Below, in pieces: positions 35,466 to 47,907 of a DNA stretch of 64,000 bases (positions within the stretch are counted from its first letter, which is position 1; the number at the start of each line of letters is the position of its first letter). The translations under genes were made by a program, and so were the position numbers. Location: NCBI RefSeq assembly GCF_954871325.1, contig NC_088775.1, positions 50,507,561 through 50,571,560 on the forward strand. The letters run 5' to 3'. The notes below the pieces were generated by a model. The model searched no databases. It was not told where the DNA came from and was given only the letters and a program-made list of their open reading frames with translations. This stretch comes from Gordionus sp. m RMFG-2023 (lineage: Eukaryota; Nematomorpha; Gordioida; Chordodea; Parachordodidae).

Positions 35466-36873
35466 TAGGGCTGTGCCGATCCACATATTTTTCACCGATC
35501 CGATATTGCTTCAAAACCGATCCGATATTTATACTGATTTTTAATCACCACTGTTTGAACCAAATGTAATTAAGAAATCAATAATTTTTATGCAAAAAAT
35601 CGAATTATGAATTTAATTTAATTTTTTTATTTCTACAATTAAGACTATAATAAAAAATATATATTTTATTATATCCATTTTATGTTGGTATGAATTATAA
35701 AATTGTAATATTTAATATATAAAATTATAATATATATATATATTTTTTTTTTGATATTAAGTTCTCCCGTGGACGACAACCTCGTCATAAATCTATCAAT
35801 AACATTTTACTAGCCGCCCTCAAAAAAGTTAATATCCCATCTACCCTTGAACCAGTGGGTCTTTCAAACGAATATGCCATACGCCCGGATGGTATTTCTC
35901 TCATACCCTGGTCTAATGGTCTTCCGCTAACATGGGATTACACTTGCGTTGATTTTGCAGCCAAGTCTAACCTCTCATTTTCTGCTATCGAAAAGGCAGA
36001 AATCCTTAAAAAATAAATACGCTGGCCTCGCCAACACTTTGTTCATTCCTATCGTTACCAATACCCTAGGCATGTTTGGAAACGAGGCCCTCAATTTCAT
36101 CAAAATCATAGGGAAAAAAATGAGACAGATCTCAGGGGACCCCAATGAAGGATTTTACCTTCGCCAGCAGATTTCCCTGGAAATTTTCCGGTCTAATTTT
36201 TTAAGCATTCACTCTTCTCTTGGATGATATATACCCACCTTTTTTTAAAATATATATATTTTTTTTATAGTATCCATTTTAATATATATTTTTTAATCCT
36301 CTGTAAATTATATAATTTATTTTATAATGTTTTTTTTAAAAATAATAAAAAAGTCGAATATCAAAAAAAAAAAATAAAAAAAATATAATATATTAGATTT
36401 TTTTAATAAATATGAGAGCCTCCAGATTTTCTGGGAATAAGCTTCTACGATATGGACTATCTATATCTCCTGCCGTATTGATGGCAGACTCAGATGATTC
36501 CGCAGATAATGCATTTTGCAAAATTATCTTTGTCTTTTGTAAAATATTTCCATAATTCAGATATATTAAAAAAATTCTTTTATTTAAAATATAAATAAAA
36601 AAATTGGCGTTATTTAAAAAGATTTAAAATAAATATTTTAAGAAAAACTTTTAAAATACTATAAATCTATTTTAAAAAAGAAATAAAATTTAAAAAAATT
36701 ATTTAGAAAATATTATAATAATGTTAAATAAATATACATAACATAAAATAAAATTAAAAAAAAAGTAAAAAGATCGGATCGGTATTTTACTGGTATCGGC
36801 CCGATCCGATATTTTCGGAAAAACGTTAAACATTGGTACTGATCCGATCCGATTTAATATCGGCACAGCCCTA
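35466..36873. mobile_element. hAT element (non-autonomous) holding an RLE-LINE fragment
   Basis: TIRs TAGGGCTGTGCCGAT / ATCGGCACAGCCCTA with a perfect 8-bp duplication ATTATTAA (35458-35465 and 36874-36881). No transposase; the only coding sequence is the inserted LINE tail. A degraded relative lies at 63053-63446. Confidence 0.9.
35757..36231 (+). pseudogene. RLE-type LINE 3' end (endonuclease domain)
   Basis: Reads NIPSTLEPVGL, IRPDGISLIPW and LTWDYTCVDFAAKSNL, the restriction-like endonuclease core (PD and D residues) of R2-group LINEs. After a frame slip near 36015 it reads TNTLGMFGNEALNF and DPNEGFYLRQQISLEI, then a stop at about 36227. It is a 5'-truncated copy related to the element at 40330-43035. 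Confidence 0.8.
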
Positions 36874-36892
36874 ATTATTAATTTATATTCAT

Positions 36893-37905
36893 AAAGATCA
36901 TTCCTACCTCTTATCGCATATATTTTCCAATTTTACATTCTCACATTCACAAACAGAATATTCTGCTAATTTATTCTTCGAATTAATAGCGATCTCAAAA
37001 TTTCCTTGGCATTAAAAATATTTTCCTTTAATTTTGAAGTGAAAAATTTCAAATAATTTTTTGGAAAATTTTAAAAGGATGGATATAAACATCGTTTGAT
37101 TTGAGATTATGAGAATAGCTGAACCGCATATGTCATTTTTCAATAAAAAGCAGAGTTCTATGAATTTAATATTTGCGTATTTCGACTCGCAGATATACTA
37201 TAAAATAAATCTCTTTATCCCCCTCTTAGATAGTCTTATAACTTGGATGAATGAGAGATTATTGATTAATCAAGCAGCACATAAATCTGCAAATATTATT
37301 TCCGCAGAATACATCCGAGATCATTCCTACCTTTTATCGCATATATTTTCCAATTTTTCATTCTTATATTCACAAGCAGAATATTCTGCTAATTTATTCT
37401 TCGAATTAATAGCGATTTTAAATTTTCCTTGGCATTATATTTATCTATCCTTTTAAAATTTTCCAAAAAATTATTTGAAAATTTTCACTGCAAAATTAAA
37501 GGAAAATATTTTTTTAAACATCATTTTATTTGAGATTATGAGAATAGCTGAACCGCATACGTCATTTTTGAATCAAAAGCAGAGTTCTATGAATTTAATA
37601 TTTGCGTACCTCGACTCGCAGATATACTATAAAATAAATTTCTTTATCCCCCTCTTAGATAGTCTTATAACTTGGATTAATGAGAGGTTATTGATTAATC
37701 AAGCAGCACACAAATCTCCAAATATTATTACCGCAGAACACATCCGAATCAATTTTAGAAAAAATTAAATATTTGGTGGATTTTTATCGTGATGATATTA
37801 AAGTATTTCATGATGCATAACTAGCTGAAAGCAAATTATAATATAAAAGGTTAAATATGGTTGATAATATTCTAAAAAATGCTATAGATGCATCGTATAA
37901 TTTCA
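36893..37905 (+). pseudogene. hAT transposase fragment in tandem duplication
   Basis: A unit of about 430 bp occurs once in part (36893-37100), once complete (37101-37529) and once more in part (37530 on). The two main copies encode SQIYYKINLFIPLLDSLITW followed by NERLLINQAAHKS, a segment of DUF4371/ZMYM1-type hAT transposases. The last copy continues into IKYLVDFYRDDIKVFHDA and FKRILYYFPIIL. The copies differ by about nine residues and by an inverted segment of about 75 bp. Confidence 0.65.
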
Positions 37906-37992
37906 AACGCATTTTATACTATTTTCCTATTATATTAAAATAAATGATATATTTTGGTAATTTTGACATGAATAAATATATAACTGAGAAGT

Positions 37993-38162
37993 AGTGTTGT
38001 TAAATGGCTCGATAGACTTTTAAAATTGGCTAGGTTAAAATTTTTGCCAGAAAAATATTGCCTAAGCCACTAAATTTTTCTAGGCTTGCTTAATATTTTA
38101 CTGGATAAAATATTGAGTTAGCCTTTTTTAAAATAGGCTCAAATCAAACCTAACAACACTAC
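37993..38162. mobile_element. AGTGTTG MITE, about 170 bp
   Basis: AGTGTTGTTAAATGGCTCG...CCTAACAACACTAC, flanked by TGAGAAGT and CGAGAAGT. Same subfamily as 35054. Confidence 0.65.
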
Positions 38163-38170
38163 CGAGAAGT

Positions 38171-38952
38171 ACTGAATGGGTCAGCCCTTCTTAATTTACA
38201 TAGGGAGGTGGTTCTTGAAACCAAGCACTGATGAAATCATTAAAAAATTAACTCAATCCTAAAGATTGAATTTATTTTACATGATAAATTTAAATTCATA
38301 CGCCGATTACACCTTAAATATTTTATCATGAATTTATATTTGTATGTGTATTATCAATATTTTAAAGTCACTAGCCTAATACTGAAACTTATGATATTCC
38401 AAAATTACTTCTAGATTAATTGTAAAAAAAATCCCCCCTCCCCTCTCCTCCAAAGCGAAATTTTGCATACGCATCTATCTTATCTATACTCCATGAGCGT
38501 TAATTTTCTTTAGTGTGGGACCGCTGGTCTTAAGCAATTATTTTATCAACCCTTGGCCAGTTTACATTTTGCGTAATATACATTTTTTTCACTTATATGG
38601 TTTATGTACTTTTTTTCTGAGAATATATTTTAGTAAGTAATTATTTATAGGTGTATTACTTTTATCTTAAAAAATTATTGTTTAAAATAATTAAATTATA
38701 CGGGGGGTGGGTGGGGGTGACGTAAAATTGTCATTAAAATTCAAGGGGAATTATAGACTTCATCGTCAATTAAATAAAATTGAAGGGTGGTAGGAGTTAG
38801 TTTTATTTTGATTTCCTTTTTTTGCTAATTTTTATTTCATTTTAGGAAAAAATGGGAGGTGGGGGCTAAAATTTTTAATGGGGATATAATTGTCATTGGT
38901 TTAGGAGGGTGTAGATATCTCTGTCTTTTGATATCAATTTTTATTTTCTTAA
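38171..38952. other. No gene; AT-rich spacer with C- and G-runs
   Basis: Includes AATTAACTCAATCC and a C-rich patch with GCATACGCATC near 38440-38475, both resembling 3440-3855. A G-rich patch lies at 38702-38720. No coding signal. Confidence 0.4.
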
Positions 38953-39062
38953 CCCTGTATTCACAGTTGGCGCGAATTCACGGCGATAACCATTTTTGCC
39001 AATATTTGCCCTAGGATTATTGCCCACTACGCCGCGAATTCGCGCTAACTGTGAATGCAGGA
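38953..39062. mobile_element. 110-bp Harbinger MITE
   Basis: CCCTGTATTCACAGTTGGCG at the left and the inverse of TCCTGCATTCACAGTTAGCG at the right, with TAA on both sides (38950-38952 and 39063-39065). Ends match the family of 18849-22016. The whole element can fold on itself. Confidence 0.85.
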
Positions 39063-39417
39063 TAAGGTTATGTTCCTCAAACATATTTGAGAGGTATAAG
39101 AATTTTCCTAAATTAATATTTTTTGGGAATGTTTTTATTTCTCGATATAAACATAATTTCTTTTTCGAGTATTATTAATTTTTTTTGGCTATGTTCTAGA
39201 ATTATATTTATGTTTCCTGACAATGTCAAGGGTTACCAGGAATTACTAGTAAAGTACCACAATTTTTTAGACTCAACTTAGCTACCACATTTAAATTTCC
39301 AAAATATACTTTCAAAATTTCTCACATTAATTTTTTTTCTTCAAAAATCACGTTTTTGAAATTTATCTGGTATTATTATTAGTTATTCTACCTGTTTTCA
39401 TTCTTGGGTTAATTAAT

Positions 39418-39749
39418 CAGAGACCCCGGGTAGGGCCGTATTTTAATTTTTTAAATATACCTGGGGTGGGCCAGACATAAAATAATTTTTCTTAAAAAAA
39501 TGCCCGGGTCTGGTCATGCCTAAAATTGTTTTATAAATAAAACCCAGACCGGGCCTGACTATTTTAAAACCAAATATTTTAAATCCCCATTATAAAATTA
39601 AAAATACATATAATATATTTTAAAATATAATGGCCGGGCGTGAAATTTTTTTTTTTAAAAAACCTGAAAATATAAAACCCAGACCGACCGGAAAAGATTT
39701 TTGGAAAAAAATTCCGGGCTGGGTCAAATGGCATCTCTGCAGGTCTCTG
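39418..39749. mobile_element. GC-rich hAT-type MITE, 332 bp
   Basis: CAGAGACCCCGGG...CTGCAGGTCTCTG with internal CCGGGC blocks like 28085-28378. No clear target duplication. Confidence 0.65.
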
Positions 39750-40320
39750 GTCCTATTTTTATTTATAGAGTGGCTTTTGGTGATTAGTTTTATAAAATAA
39801 GGTTATTTGGATTCAATTATTTATGCCATATCTCTTTGTTTGGTTGATGCGAACGGGATCTTGAAATTAAAATTCTGGGATCACAAAAATCTTATACACT
39901 TTTTATAGTAATTATTTTCATGGTTCTAAAATTTAAATTGAAAAGTCCAATAATTAATTTAGTTTGACAAAATATGGGATTAAAATATTTCGATTCAAAG
40001 AAAAGTTTTGGCTCTATATTAAACTGCTTTAAAATTAAATTTTCTATAAAACAACCTACTGCATATCAGAGTTTTTAAAATATATAGATAAATTTTTTAA
40101 AAATACTATATAAAAATAAATTTTGATGAAATTTTATTTTACATTTTTTATTATATTTAAAATATAAATTTAATAATATTGTAATATATTTATTAAATAT
40201 CTACCTCAGTTTATTTTTTCCTATTGAAAGCAAATTTTTTACAAACTGGAACAAAAATATGTTAATAATCTTTATGTGTTATAAATTTGTAGATGATTAA
40301 GCTGAGGTAATTGGATTTTA
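39750..40320. other. No gene seen
   Basis: AT-rich spacer downstream (3' side) of the minus-strand LINE. No open frame of note. Confidence 0.4.
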
Positions 40321-40329
40321 TTATATTGG

Positions 40330-43035
40330 GGGCTAATCTTTGGCGTAGGTAGTAACCCTCGTTGGGATCTTCGGTCCTAGTAGAGATCCGTTTTCCCAGC
40401 TCTTTAAAGAAGGCAAGGGCGTGAGAGCCGAACGATGTTAGAGTCGTGGCGATTAGTGGTAGGAATGTGTAATTGGCCGGAAGCGATGGCGAATATTTAG
40501 CGAGTTTATTCGTCTCGGCGTCTACTAGAGCATCTCTATTTATATTGGAAGGGGCAAGGGGATCGATGCATCGGGACGCTTACCATCAGAATTGTAGAGT
40601 CCAGTGGGTTCTAGGGTTGATGGGATACCGGCAGATTTTAGGGCCCTGGCAATAGTATCATTGCATTTTGAATGTCTAATGAATCTGCCTCTACAGCGCT
40701 TGCAGTGTAAAGAGTGACGGCCTTTGGAGTTGACCGGCGTTTGACAAAGGATGCAGTGATAGGTTATTACCATATCACAATTAAGTCTTAGACCGATGGC
40801 GTGAGGTAGCTCATCATTGCTTAGGAGCTGGTCAAGGTTTCGCGATGGAAAAGCTTCGAGAAATTCATACCCGCTGTCAGCGGAAATGGAGAAGAGTAGA
40901 GAATGGTCCTCGGGTTGGCTCCTCGATTTAAGGTATGCAACGGAGTTGCCAACTAGAGGCTTATCCCAGTCCTTCTGCAGTGTCGATGAGGGAGGATCGA
41001 CTAATGAAAGAGATTTCCATAGATCAATTGCCTGGGGAAGTAAAGGGTCAGGATGTTTTGTAAGTGCGTGTATGATGGGCTCGCAGGACAGGCGAGAGGA
41101 TATGAACGCACTAACAGAGAGTAGGGAAGGCGATCGTATGCCAATGCCGCCGGATTTGGTTGGCAAGGTAGCTTGTAGCCAAGATAGGTCTCCGAATTTG
41201 AGATTGAGTATATCCTCTGTAAGGTGTTTAATCTCTAGCTCGTGTGCAGCGAGGTTGACGTCGTATTGGAAGATACGTGACGATCGGAGTGTATATAGAA
41301 TTTTTGATTAGGAGGTAGTTCTTTAATAGAAAGAACGCTTGGTGGGCTGGGAGGCGAGATAGTGTACCGCGCATAAGGGATATCTCTAGTAGAGTGTCGG
41401 CGAAGAACTTGACAAAGGACTCGTCTTTACCCACTGGAGATCCGAGATGTGTTAAGAAGTTCAATGGTGTATGATTGAACATAGGATCATAGTTAAGGTC
41501 GATGATTCCAAGAGGACAATATTCGCTCTTGTCTTGATTGATTCGCAGTCCCAAACTGCTCTCGCTGGATTTTATTATTTCGACCGCCTTCATAACTTTG
41601 CTGGGTGAGCCGCCTAGTATACCATCGTCGATATACCAGTTATGAAGGTTTAGTTTACATTGGTCATTTATGCTTTGTATTAGGCTATTAATGCCCAGAC
41701 TGAATAAGAAGGAGCCTAGAGGGTCACCTTGTTGTATTCCACTACTAGAAGGAATCAATCTATCTCCAAATTGAAGATGCGATGGACTAGCATAACAATC
41801 GAAGATGAATTGCGAGTATTCTGGGTAAAGGGTAAGGATGGGATTAAGAAACGCTGTACGTTTTAGAGAGTTAAAAGCGTTTGAAAAATCTATCTTAATT
41901 AGGATATCGTCACTGGGGTCTGTTTGTAGATACATTCTGGTCATGTGTAAGGATACCTCGCATCCCCCTTTTACGTTGACTCCTAATTGATTAGGGCACA
42001 GGTGATTAGATACTGTGAACAATATTCTGCTCACTACTAGCTTTGCGGTTAATCGGCGCCAAGTGTTTCCAATAGCGATAGGGCGAATATCTTTATTAGG
42101 TTTGTGGAGGGCGATGAGTTTAGCTCCATAAAGGAGTGGAATAATGGCGGGTGGTAAGCCTCCAGCAAGCATACGGTTGATGAGTTGAGTAATTTTTTCC
42201 AAAACGTCGCATTGTTGTGTGATGTAAGGTGCGGTTAGATCCTGTAGGAATATTGGGCGAAACCCATCAACCCCCGGTGAAGAATCGCGTTTGAAGGAGA
42301 GAATAGCCTTTCTAACCTCGCTTGAGCTAAAAGTGGTTGCAATTAGAGGAGCTTCGGGGTAAGACGGTATTTCGTCCTTAAGATCGTGTGGCTTTTTAGA
42401 TATAAGCTTGGCCTTGGTGAGTAGGTCATTTTTGTGATTTTTATTTTTATCAGTGTCATCACCTTTAAAAGATGTGGAAAAGTGATTGATGGGTAAGGGG
42501 TAGATAGTAGCATCCTTGATTTGCTGTGTCAGAGATTTTTTACTGGCAGGATCAGGAACTTGCAAGGTAGTAAAGGCAAATGACAGGGTGTCTAGCCAGT
42601 GTTTTATGGAAGAATAATTATTTATCAAGGAAGTCAAGTTCTTTGAGAGGTGTTTGGCAACTTGAAGTCTTGCTCCCTTAGGTATACGTGAAATCACAAA
42701 TGGTTTTGGTGTGACTAGAAATATTTCTACATCTGTGGAGTCGGTTGGATTGAAAGTGAGAACATTTTCGGCGGTTGAGGTGGGGACTATTGGGCTAGTA
42801 GGCACATCAGTCAACGTGGGAATGGTAACTATAGGTTGTGCGAGGGCAAGGGCAGAAAAGGCATTTAGGGTTCGAGGGATAGCTGGTGATAAGATGGGAA
42901 ACCCAGATTGAGGACATTTTATCTTCTGGTTTCGATGAGATGGCAATAGCCCCAATTTGGTTACTTTAACGAGTTTATTACATAAAGGGCAGTTAGATTT
43001 GGTAGAAGCTGTGCTGAGGTCTGGTAAGCTCATGA
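40330..43035 (-). mobile_element. RLE-type LINE (R2 superfamily-like), minus strand
   Basis: Markedly GC-richer than its surroundings. Coding order on the minus strand is zinc finger, reverse transcriptase, CCHC-like finger, restriction-like endonuclease. It is nearly full length by coding content, with one shift near 41295 and a deletion in the endonuclease. The clade within the RLE LINEs is not assigned. Confidence 0.85.
40340..43033 (-). pseudogene. RLE-LINE ORF: zinc finger, RT, endonuclease; broken
   Basis: Start MSLPDLSTASTKSNC at 43033, then a C2H2-like finger (CPLCNKLVKVTKLGLLPSHR) and a Pro/Thr-rich linker. The RT has SSPGVDGFRP, RPIAIGNTWRRL, KIDFSNAFNSL (motif A), GIQQGDPLGSFLF (motif B) and WYIDDGILGG (motif C). 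After 41228 the frame shifts and resumes with TKSGGIGIRSPSLL (41166), CILCQTPVNSKGRHSLHC and KCNDTIARALKSAGIPSTLE, then DGKRPDASIP. There the endonuclease core (W...WDYTCVDT) is deleted and the sequence jumps to LAPSNINRDALVDAE and DPNEGYYLRQRLA. It would copy its RNA into target DNA; without the endonuclease core this copy is inactive. Confidence 0.85.
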
Positions 43036-43287
43036 ATTAAAATTTTTTTATCAGTTTAAGAGTGAAAATGTTGGATATTATTTTTATCTTCAAATATGGG
43101 TTTCTTGTGGGTTGGTATATTAAGGAAGTTTGTTTAATGAGTTATTATTTTCTGTTGGCAATTATTTTATTTTTTGTAAAATATTCAGTTTCTCCTTCTG
43201 CTTTTATAGCAATATTAGCTTGCTTTAAAGGATTTGAATCAGTAGTATAATTAATAAGAGATTAAATGTCTTATCCTTTTCAAGTGT
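43036..43287. other. AT-rich spacer, no gene seen
   Basis: Open pieces are hydrophobic low-complexity strings. No support for a gene. Confidence 0.35.
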
Positions 43288-43650
43288 GAATATTGATTGT
43301 GTTTTGTGCATTTAAATAAAATGTTTGGATGACAATTTTATATTAGTCAACAGTTTTTGGTATAAATAAGGGTAAATTGTAAAGATTGGTAAGAATGATA
43401 GAATTGATAATGTAGAGTGTTTTGTTGGGAATAATATAAAAGAACTCGTTGGTTATTAATTGATGTATAATAATTGAGGATGATTGGTAATCTAAAAGTA
43501 AAGGAAATATTAAAGGAAAAAGTATTTACTTAAATTTTTTGTATCATTAATCTACAATTAAATTTTGATATATTGGAATTGTATAGAATTCATTGATGCA
43601 AAATTATGAAAGAGGACTGAATATTTTGGATAAAATCATTTTTATGTCAG

Positions 43651-43822
43651 GTTGTGGTATTGGCAGTGGTTGTAGTGTTGGCAGTGGTTGTAGTGTTGGC
43701 AGTGGTTGTAGTGTTGGCAGTGGTTGTAGTGTTGGCAGTGGTTGTGGTGTTGGCAGTGGTTATAGTGTTGGCAGTGATTGTAGTGTTGGCAGTGGTTGTA
43801 GTGTTGGCAGTAGTTGTAGTTT
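43651..43822 (+). repeat. 18-bp minisatellite, copy 1 (about 9-10 units)
   Basis: GTTGTAGTGTTGGCAGTG units, with variants TATAG, TGTGG and GTGAT. Read in frame it gives GSGCSV repeats, but open frames in both copies are explained by an 18-bp (six-codon) unit. Confidence 0.9.
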
Positions 43823-44255
43823 TATTGTTAGATTAATCAGGCGTAGCTTTTATGATTTTTCTAAGCTTGCAATTTGTTTATTTTGAAATTGGATATCTTG
43901 CTGAGATCCACTTATTAAATTGTTAACATATTGCTGGATTTAATTTTATAAGGTTGGGTGGCAACATGATGATACAAAGGATATTGATTGTGTTTTGTAC
44001 ATTTAAATAAAATGTTTGGATGACAATTTTATATTAGTCAACAGTTTTTGGTATAAATAAGGGTAAATTAAAGATTGGTAAGAATGATAGAATTGATAAT
44101 GTAGAGTGTTTTGTTGGGAATAATATAAAAGAATTAAATTTTTTGTATCATTAATCTACAATTAAATTTTGATATATTGGAATTGTATAGAATTCATTGA
44201 TGCAAAATTATGAAAGAGGACTGAATATTTTGGATGATAAAATCATTTTTATGTC

Positions 44256-44450
44256 AGGTTGTGGTATTGGCAGTGGTTGTAGTGTTGGCAGTGGTTGTAG
44301 TGTTGGCAGTGGTTGTAGTGTTGGCAGTGGTTGTAGTGTTGGCAGTGGTTGTTGTGTTGGCAGTGGTTGTTGTGTTGGCAGTGGTTATAGTGTTGGCAGT
44401 GATTGTAGTGTTGGCAGTGGTTGTAGTGTTGGCAGTAGTTGTAGTTTTAT
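44256..44450 (+). repeat. 18-bp minisatellite, copy 2 (about 11 units)
   Basis: Same unit and same order of variants as copy 1 apart from two extra TTGTTG units. The duplication therefore postdates most of the array variation. Confidence 0.9.
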
Positions 44451-44570
44451 CGTTAGATTAATCAGGCGTAGCTTACTATGTACTTTTAGGATTTTATGTG
44501 CTTTTCTCTTCTCAGATGTGAAAATGGATTATGCTTATCCAAATCTTCCTCTTCCCCAATTTTAAGCAAG

Positions 44571-47500
44571 GTTCACAATAAATATAATCAGGCATTATTG
44601 TGCTTTTCTTATTTTCATTCTTCAAAATAAGATTTCCAAAGTTACTCCATACATAACTTGATTTATGATTAGTAGAGAGAGTTATTATTTCATAATTAAA
44701 TATAGAGTAGTTTAAAACATGCAAGTCCATAAAAATATATATATTGTTTGTAGAAATGAAATGATGTAGGAATGAATGTAAATGATATATTAATGTAAAT
44801 GATATATTACTAAGTTAAATCATTAAATTTGAAGAAAAATTGCATTTGGGATATTTTACCCCAACAATAACGATAGTTATTTCAAAATTAAAAAAATAAG
44901 TGTCCAAAATATGGTCAACCATTAATAGACGCGGTAAAAATTTTTTGAATGAAGATTTTTCAGTAATTTTTTGGTCATTTTTTACCTAAAATTCTAAAAA
45001 AAAATTTTTTTTAAATCTTTTACAAATAAATATTTTGTGATTAATATGCACAAAAATTCTTTCATTATTATTTCCCAAAAAATTTTGATCCACTTGAGAA
45101 AAATCTTTAATTTGGTCTCAAAAGTTTTTTACTCAGAATTAAAACTAATTTTTTTAAACTCTGGAAGAAACAATCAACACAACATAAAAATTTTGAAACT
45201 TGATTAACCTGATTCAAATGCCTATATTTAAGGAAAAAAATAAAATTGACACGCCCATTAGTCGATGAAATTTCAGTTTTCAAATGTTACTAAAGAGAAA
45301 ATCTCATAAAAAAATCGAAAGATTTATTTTAATCCAAGAGAATATGAATAATAAGAATATAAATTTGAACATCTTATCAAACTTTGAATGATTAATTTTA
45401 GTATTTTTATATTCTTAGGTGTTATTCATAAAGGATCACTACCTTCCAACTCACCAGTTTAAAGATTTTTAATATGGCTAAAAATGTTTTTACGAATAAA
45501 TGGGGATTGCCTTAGTGAGAAAAACTTTGATATGTATTATTATTTAAAGCTGAAAATAATATTTTATTATCATTTAATTTATTTATAAATACCGAATAAA
45601 AAATGCTTTATTCGTTTAACAATTTGAGTTTTATCAAAAGATTTTCGATTTTAACATTAAGCAAGCACACATACATGTTAAAAAATATATGTAGAAAATT
45701 AGTATGCGATATTTTTTAGACTTTGTATCGATATCGGAATACATTTGAAAAGCATCTTTTAACAACTTTGCTACTTGTACGGGTATTATATTTAAATTTA
45801 TACATTATGCATAAAGGAAAGGATGACGCGTTGTAACTATTTTATTAAATTTAACAAAATTTTTACCCTTTTCTCGATAAAATTAATTAACCTTATTATC
45901 GATATGGTAAGTTGAGTTAGAAAAAAAATATGAGATGAAAAGAAAACTGAAATTTAAAAAACTTGCTAACATCTAAAGACACATTATTTAATTTTAATTT
46001 ATGTATAATAATAAATAATGTGTGTAGTGTGTAACACATATCACACCTCCGAAAGGTTAAATAATCAATCATTTTATTTTTTTTCTCCATTTTTATAATA
46101 ACAATTGCGTTATATATTCGGGGCGCATTTTATTGATATGAATTGTATTATTATATGATCATTTTCTTGATATAAAATATTAGTAGAAAAAAAATATTTT
46201 GAACGTTAAAACAACATGGAGATAGGTAGGCATTGATGGATTGAAGTTGGAATATTTTTTGACTTAAGTGGATAAGGTCAAACGTCAATCCCATATATTT
46301 CCTCTAGGACGGGACGCGTCCCAAGGCGCTACACAGGAACGAGATGAATTTTTCATTTAAATAAATTTATTATTATATTTATTATAAATGGATGTTAGTA
46401 TTTCGAAAATTGTATATAAATTAAATATTCAAGTCGTCAAAAAATATTAGTCATTAATATTTAGAAAATTTTGAATTTTAAAAATTAGTGTTATAAAAAA
46501 CTGTCTTTTTTGAAATCCCAGGACTATGCCAGAGACTAGCGTTTTGACTCTTCTCTAATAATTAATTTAATCATGCCATCTTTATATGAATTATCATATA
46601 TTATTAAACTACTTAATTTCCTGACCTGTTGTACAGGAAGACACAATATTAAATTTTTTGCAAAATTTAGCTATTATGGTTGATATAAAAGATGCGGTGA
46701 AACATACACAATATAACATGCATTTAAATTTAAATCAATGAGGATTTAAAATGGTAGCTGAACGGTACTTATACATTTTATTATATAATATTCATTTTTT
46801 TTTATAGGAATAAACTTTTAATCATTGATAAATGTCCCGGAGAAAAAGAAACGGATTAAAAAATTTTTGAACAAAATTGTCAAATCACATGCCTTTACAT
46901 CGTTAACCCTTCATTAACACAGATGGGGCTAAGCCAATCATTTAAAAAACGCTATTACGTTACATTATTTTGATTTTTTTTCCCTGGATCTTTTAGATGT
47001 TTAATACGTTTATGTAGAGATTATATGTGAAAAGTAAATTTTATTGTTAGGTAGTATGAATTATAGCGGGTTTTTAAAGCTTGGGATAGCATGCCTTAAC
47101 CTTGTCATCCTTGTAACTCTTTTTCATCTGTTTTAGCATTGATATATTAACTACTTTTACATCATTTTTATTAGGTGTTAATATTTAGATCTTAGATAAA
47201 CATTACATTCTATATCATCATTATATTATTTATATCATATGGTGGCATTTGAAATATTGTCACTTTTTCGAGTTTCTTGGCAAAAACAATCATAAAAGTT
47301 AAAATAACAATAAAATCTTAAAATAACAGTTAAAGTCTATAAAATTTGACTCTAAGATATGACATATCTAAATCGTGGCCAAGAAAGCCACACCTAATTT
47401 CATGTGATTTTTTTCACCTGCTATAATGGGTTAACAATGCCATGAGCTTAAGTTACGACAATTTACTATTTAAAATATCGATTTTTATATGAAAAAATAC

Positions 47501-47907
47501 CCCTAATTTTATTTAATTAATTTTTTATTTAAATTCTTTTCCACAAGACTTAACTAAAAATAACAAGAATAATGAATTTAAGGTAATTTTGGCCTTTTTT
47601 TTATTATATAAAAAATATTTTATTTATGATGAATTTTTGGTATCCATCATAAAAAAGCTATTGCCCTTGGTACTTTAAATTTTTGCCTATCTGGTATAGT
47701 AAGGTTAAATTGAAAAAACGACAAGTATGCTCTAATTATTTTTTTTGTTGGCTTATGATATAATGAAACTTCTATGAAATTTAAGACTGGCTCAGGGCTG
47801 AACTCTCTTTCCTAAAAAAGGGACCAGGTTTAGAGAAAAATCTTGAACCAGGTTCGTGTTCAGGGTTCGGAGTCATAGAAATATTTGCTCATATAAAAAT
47901 ACAAATA
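44571..47907. other. 3.3 kb without a recognisable gene or element
   Basis: AT-rich on both strands with no open frame showing family similarity. A slightly GC-richer patch (CTAGGACGGGACGCGTCCC, about 46313-46331) is a short inverted repeat of unknown meaning. It could be host intergenic or intron sequence. Confidence 0.4.

Larger units (their letters stand above)
43288..44500 (+). repeat. Duplicated block, each copy with an 18-bp minisatellite
   Basis: Copy 1 (about 43288-43865) and copy 2 (about 43980-44475) share GATTGTGTTTTGT, TGGTATAAATAAGGGTAAAT and TTGATGCAAAATTATGAAAG. Copy 1 has about 90 bp more before the minisatellite. High identity points to a recent duplication. Confidence 0.85.

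Noticed and set aside
43593-44565. Possible secreted GSGCSV-repeat protein
   Set aside because: The frame exists only because the minisatellite unit is 18 bp; more than one frame is open and nothing upstream looks like a gene.
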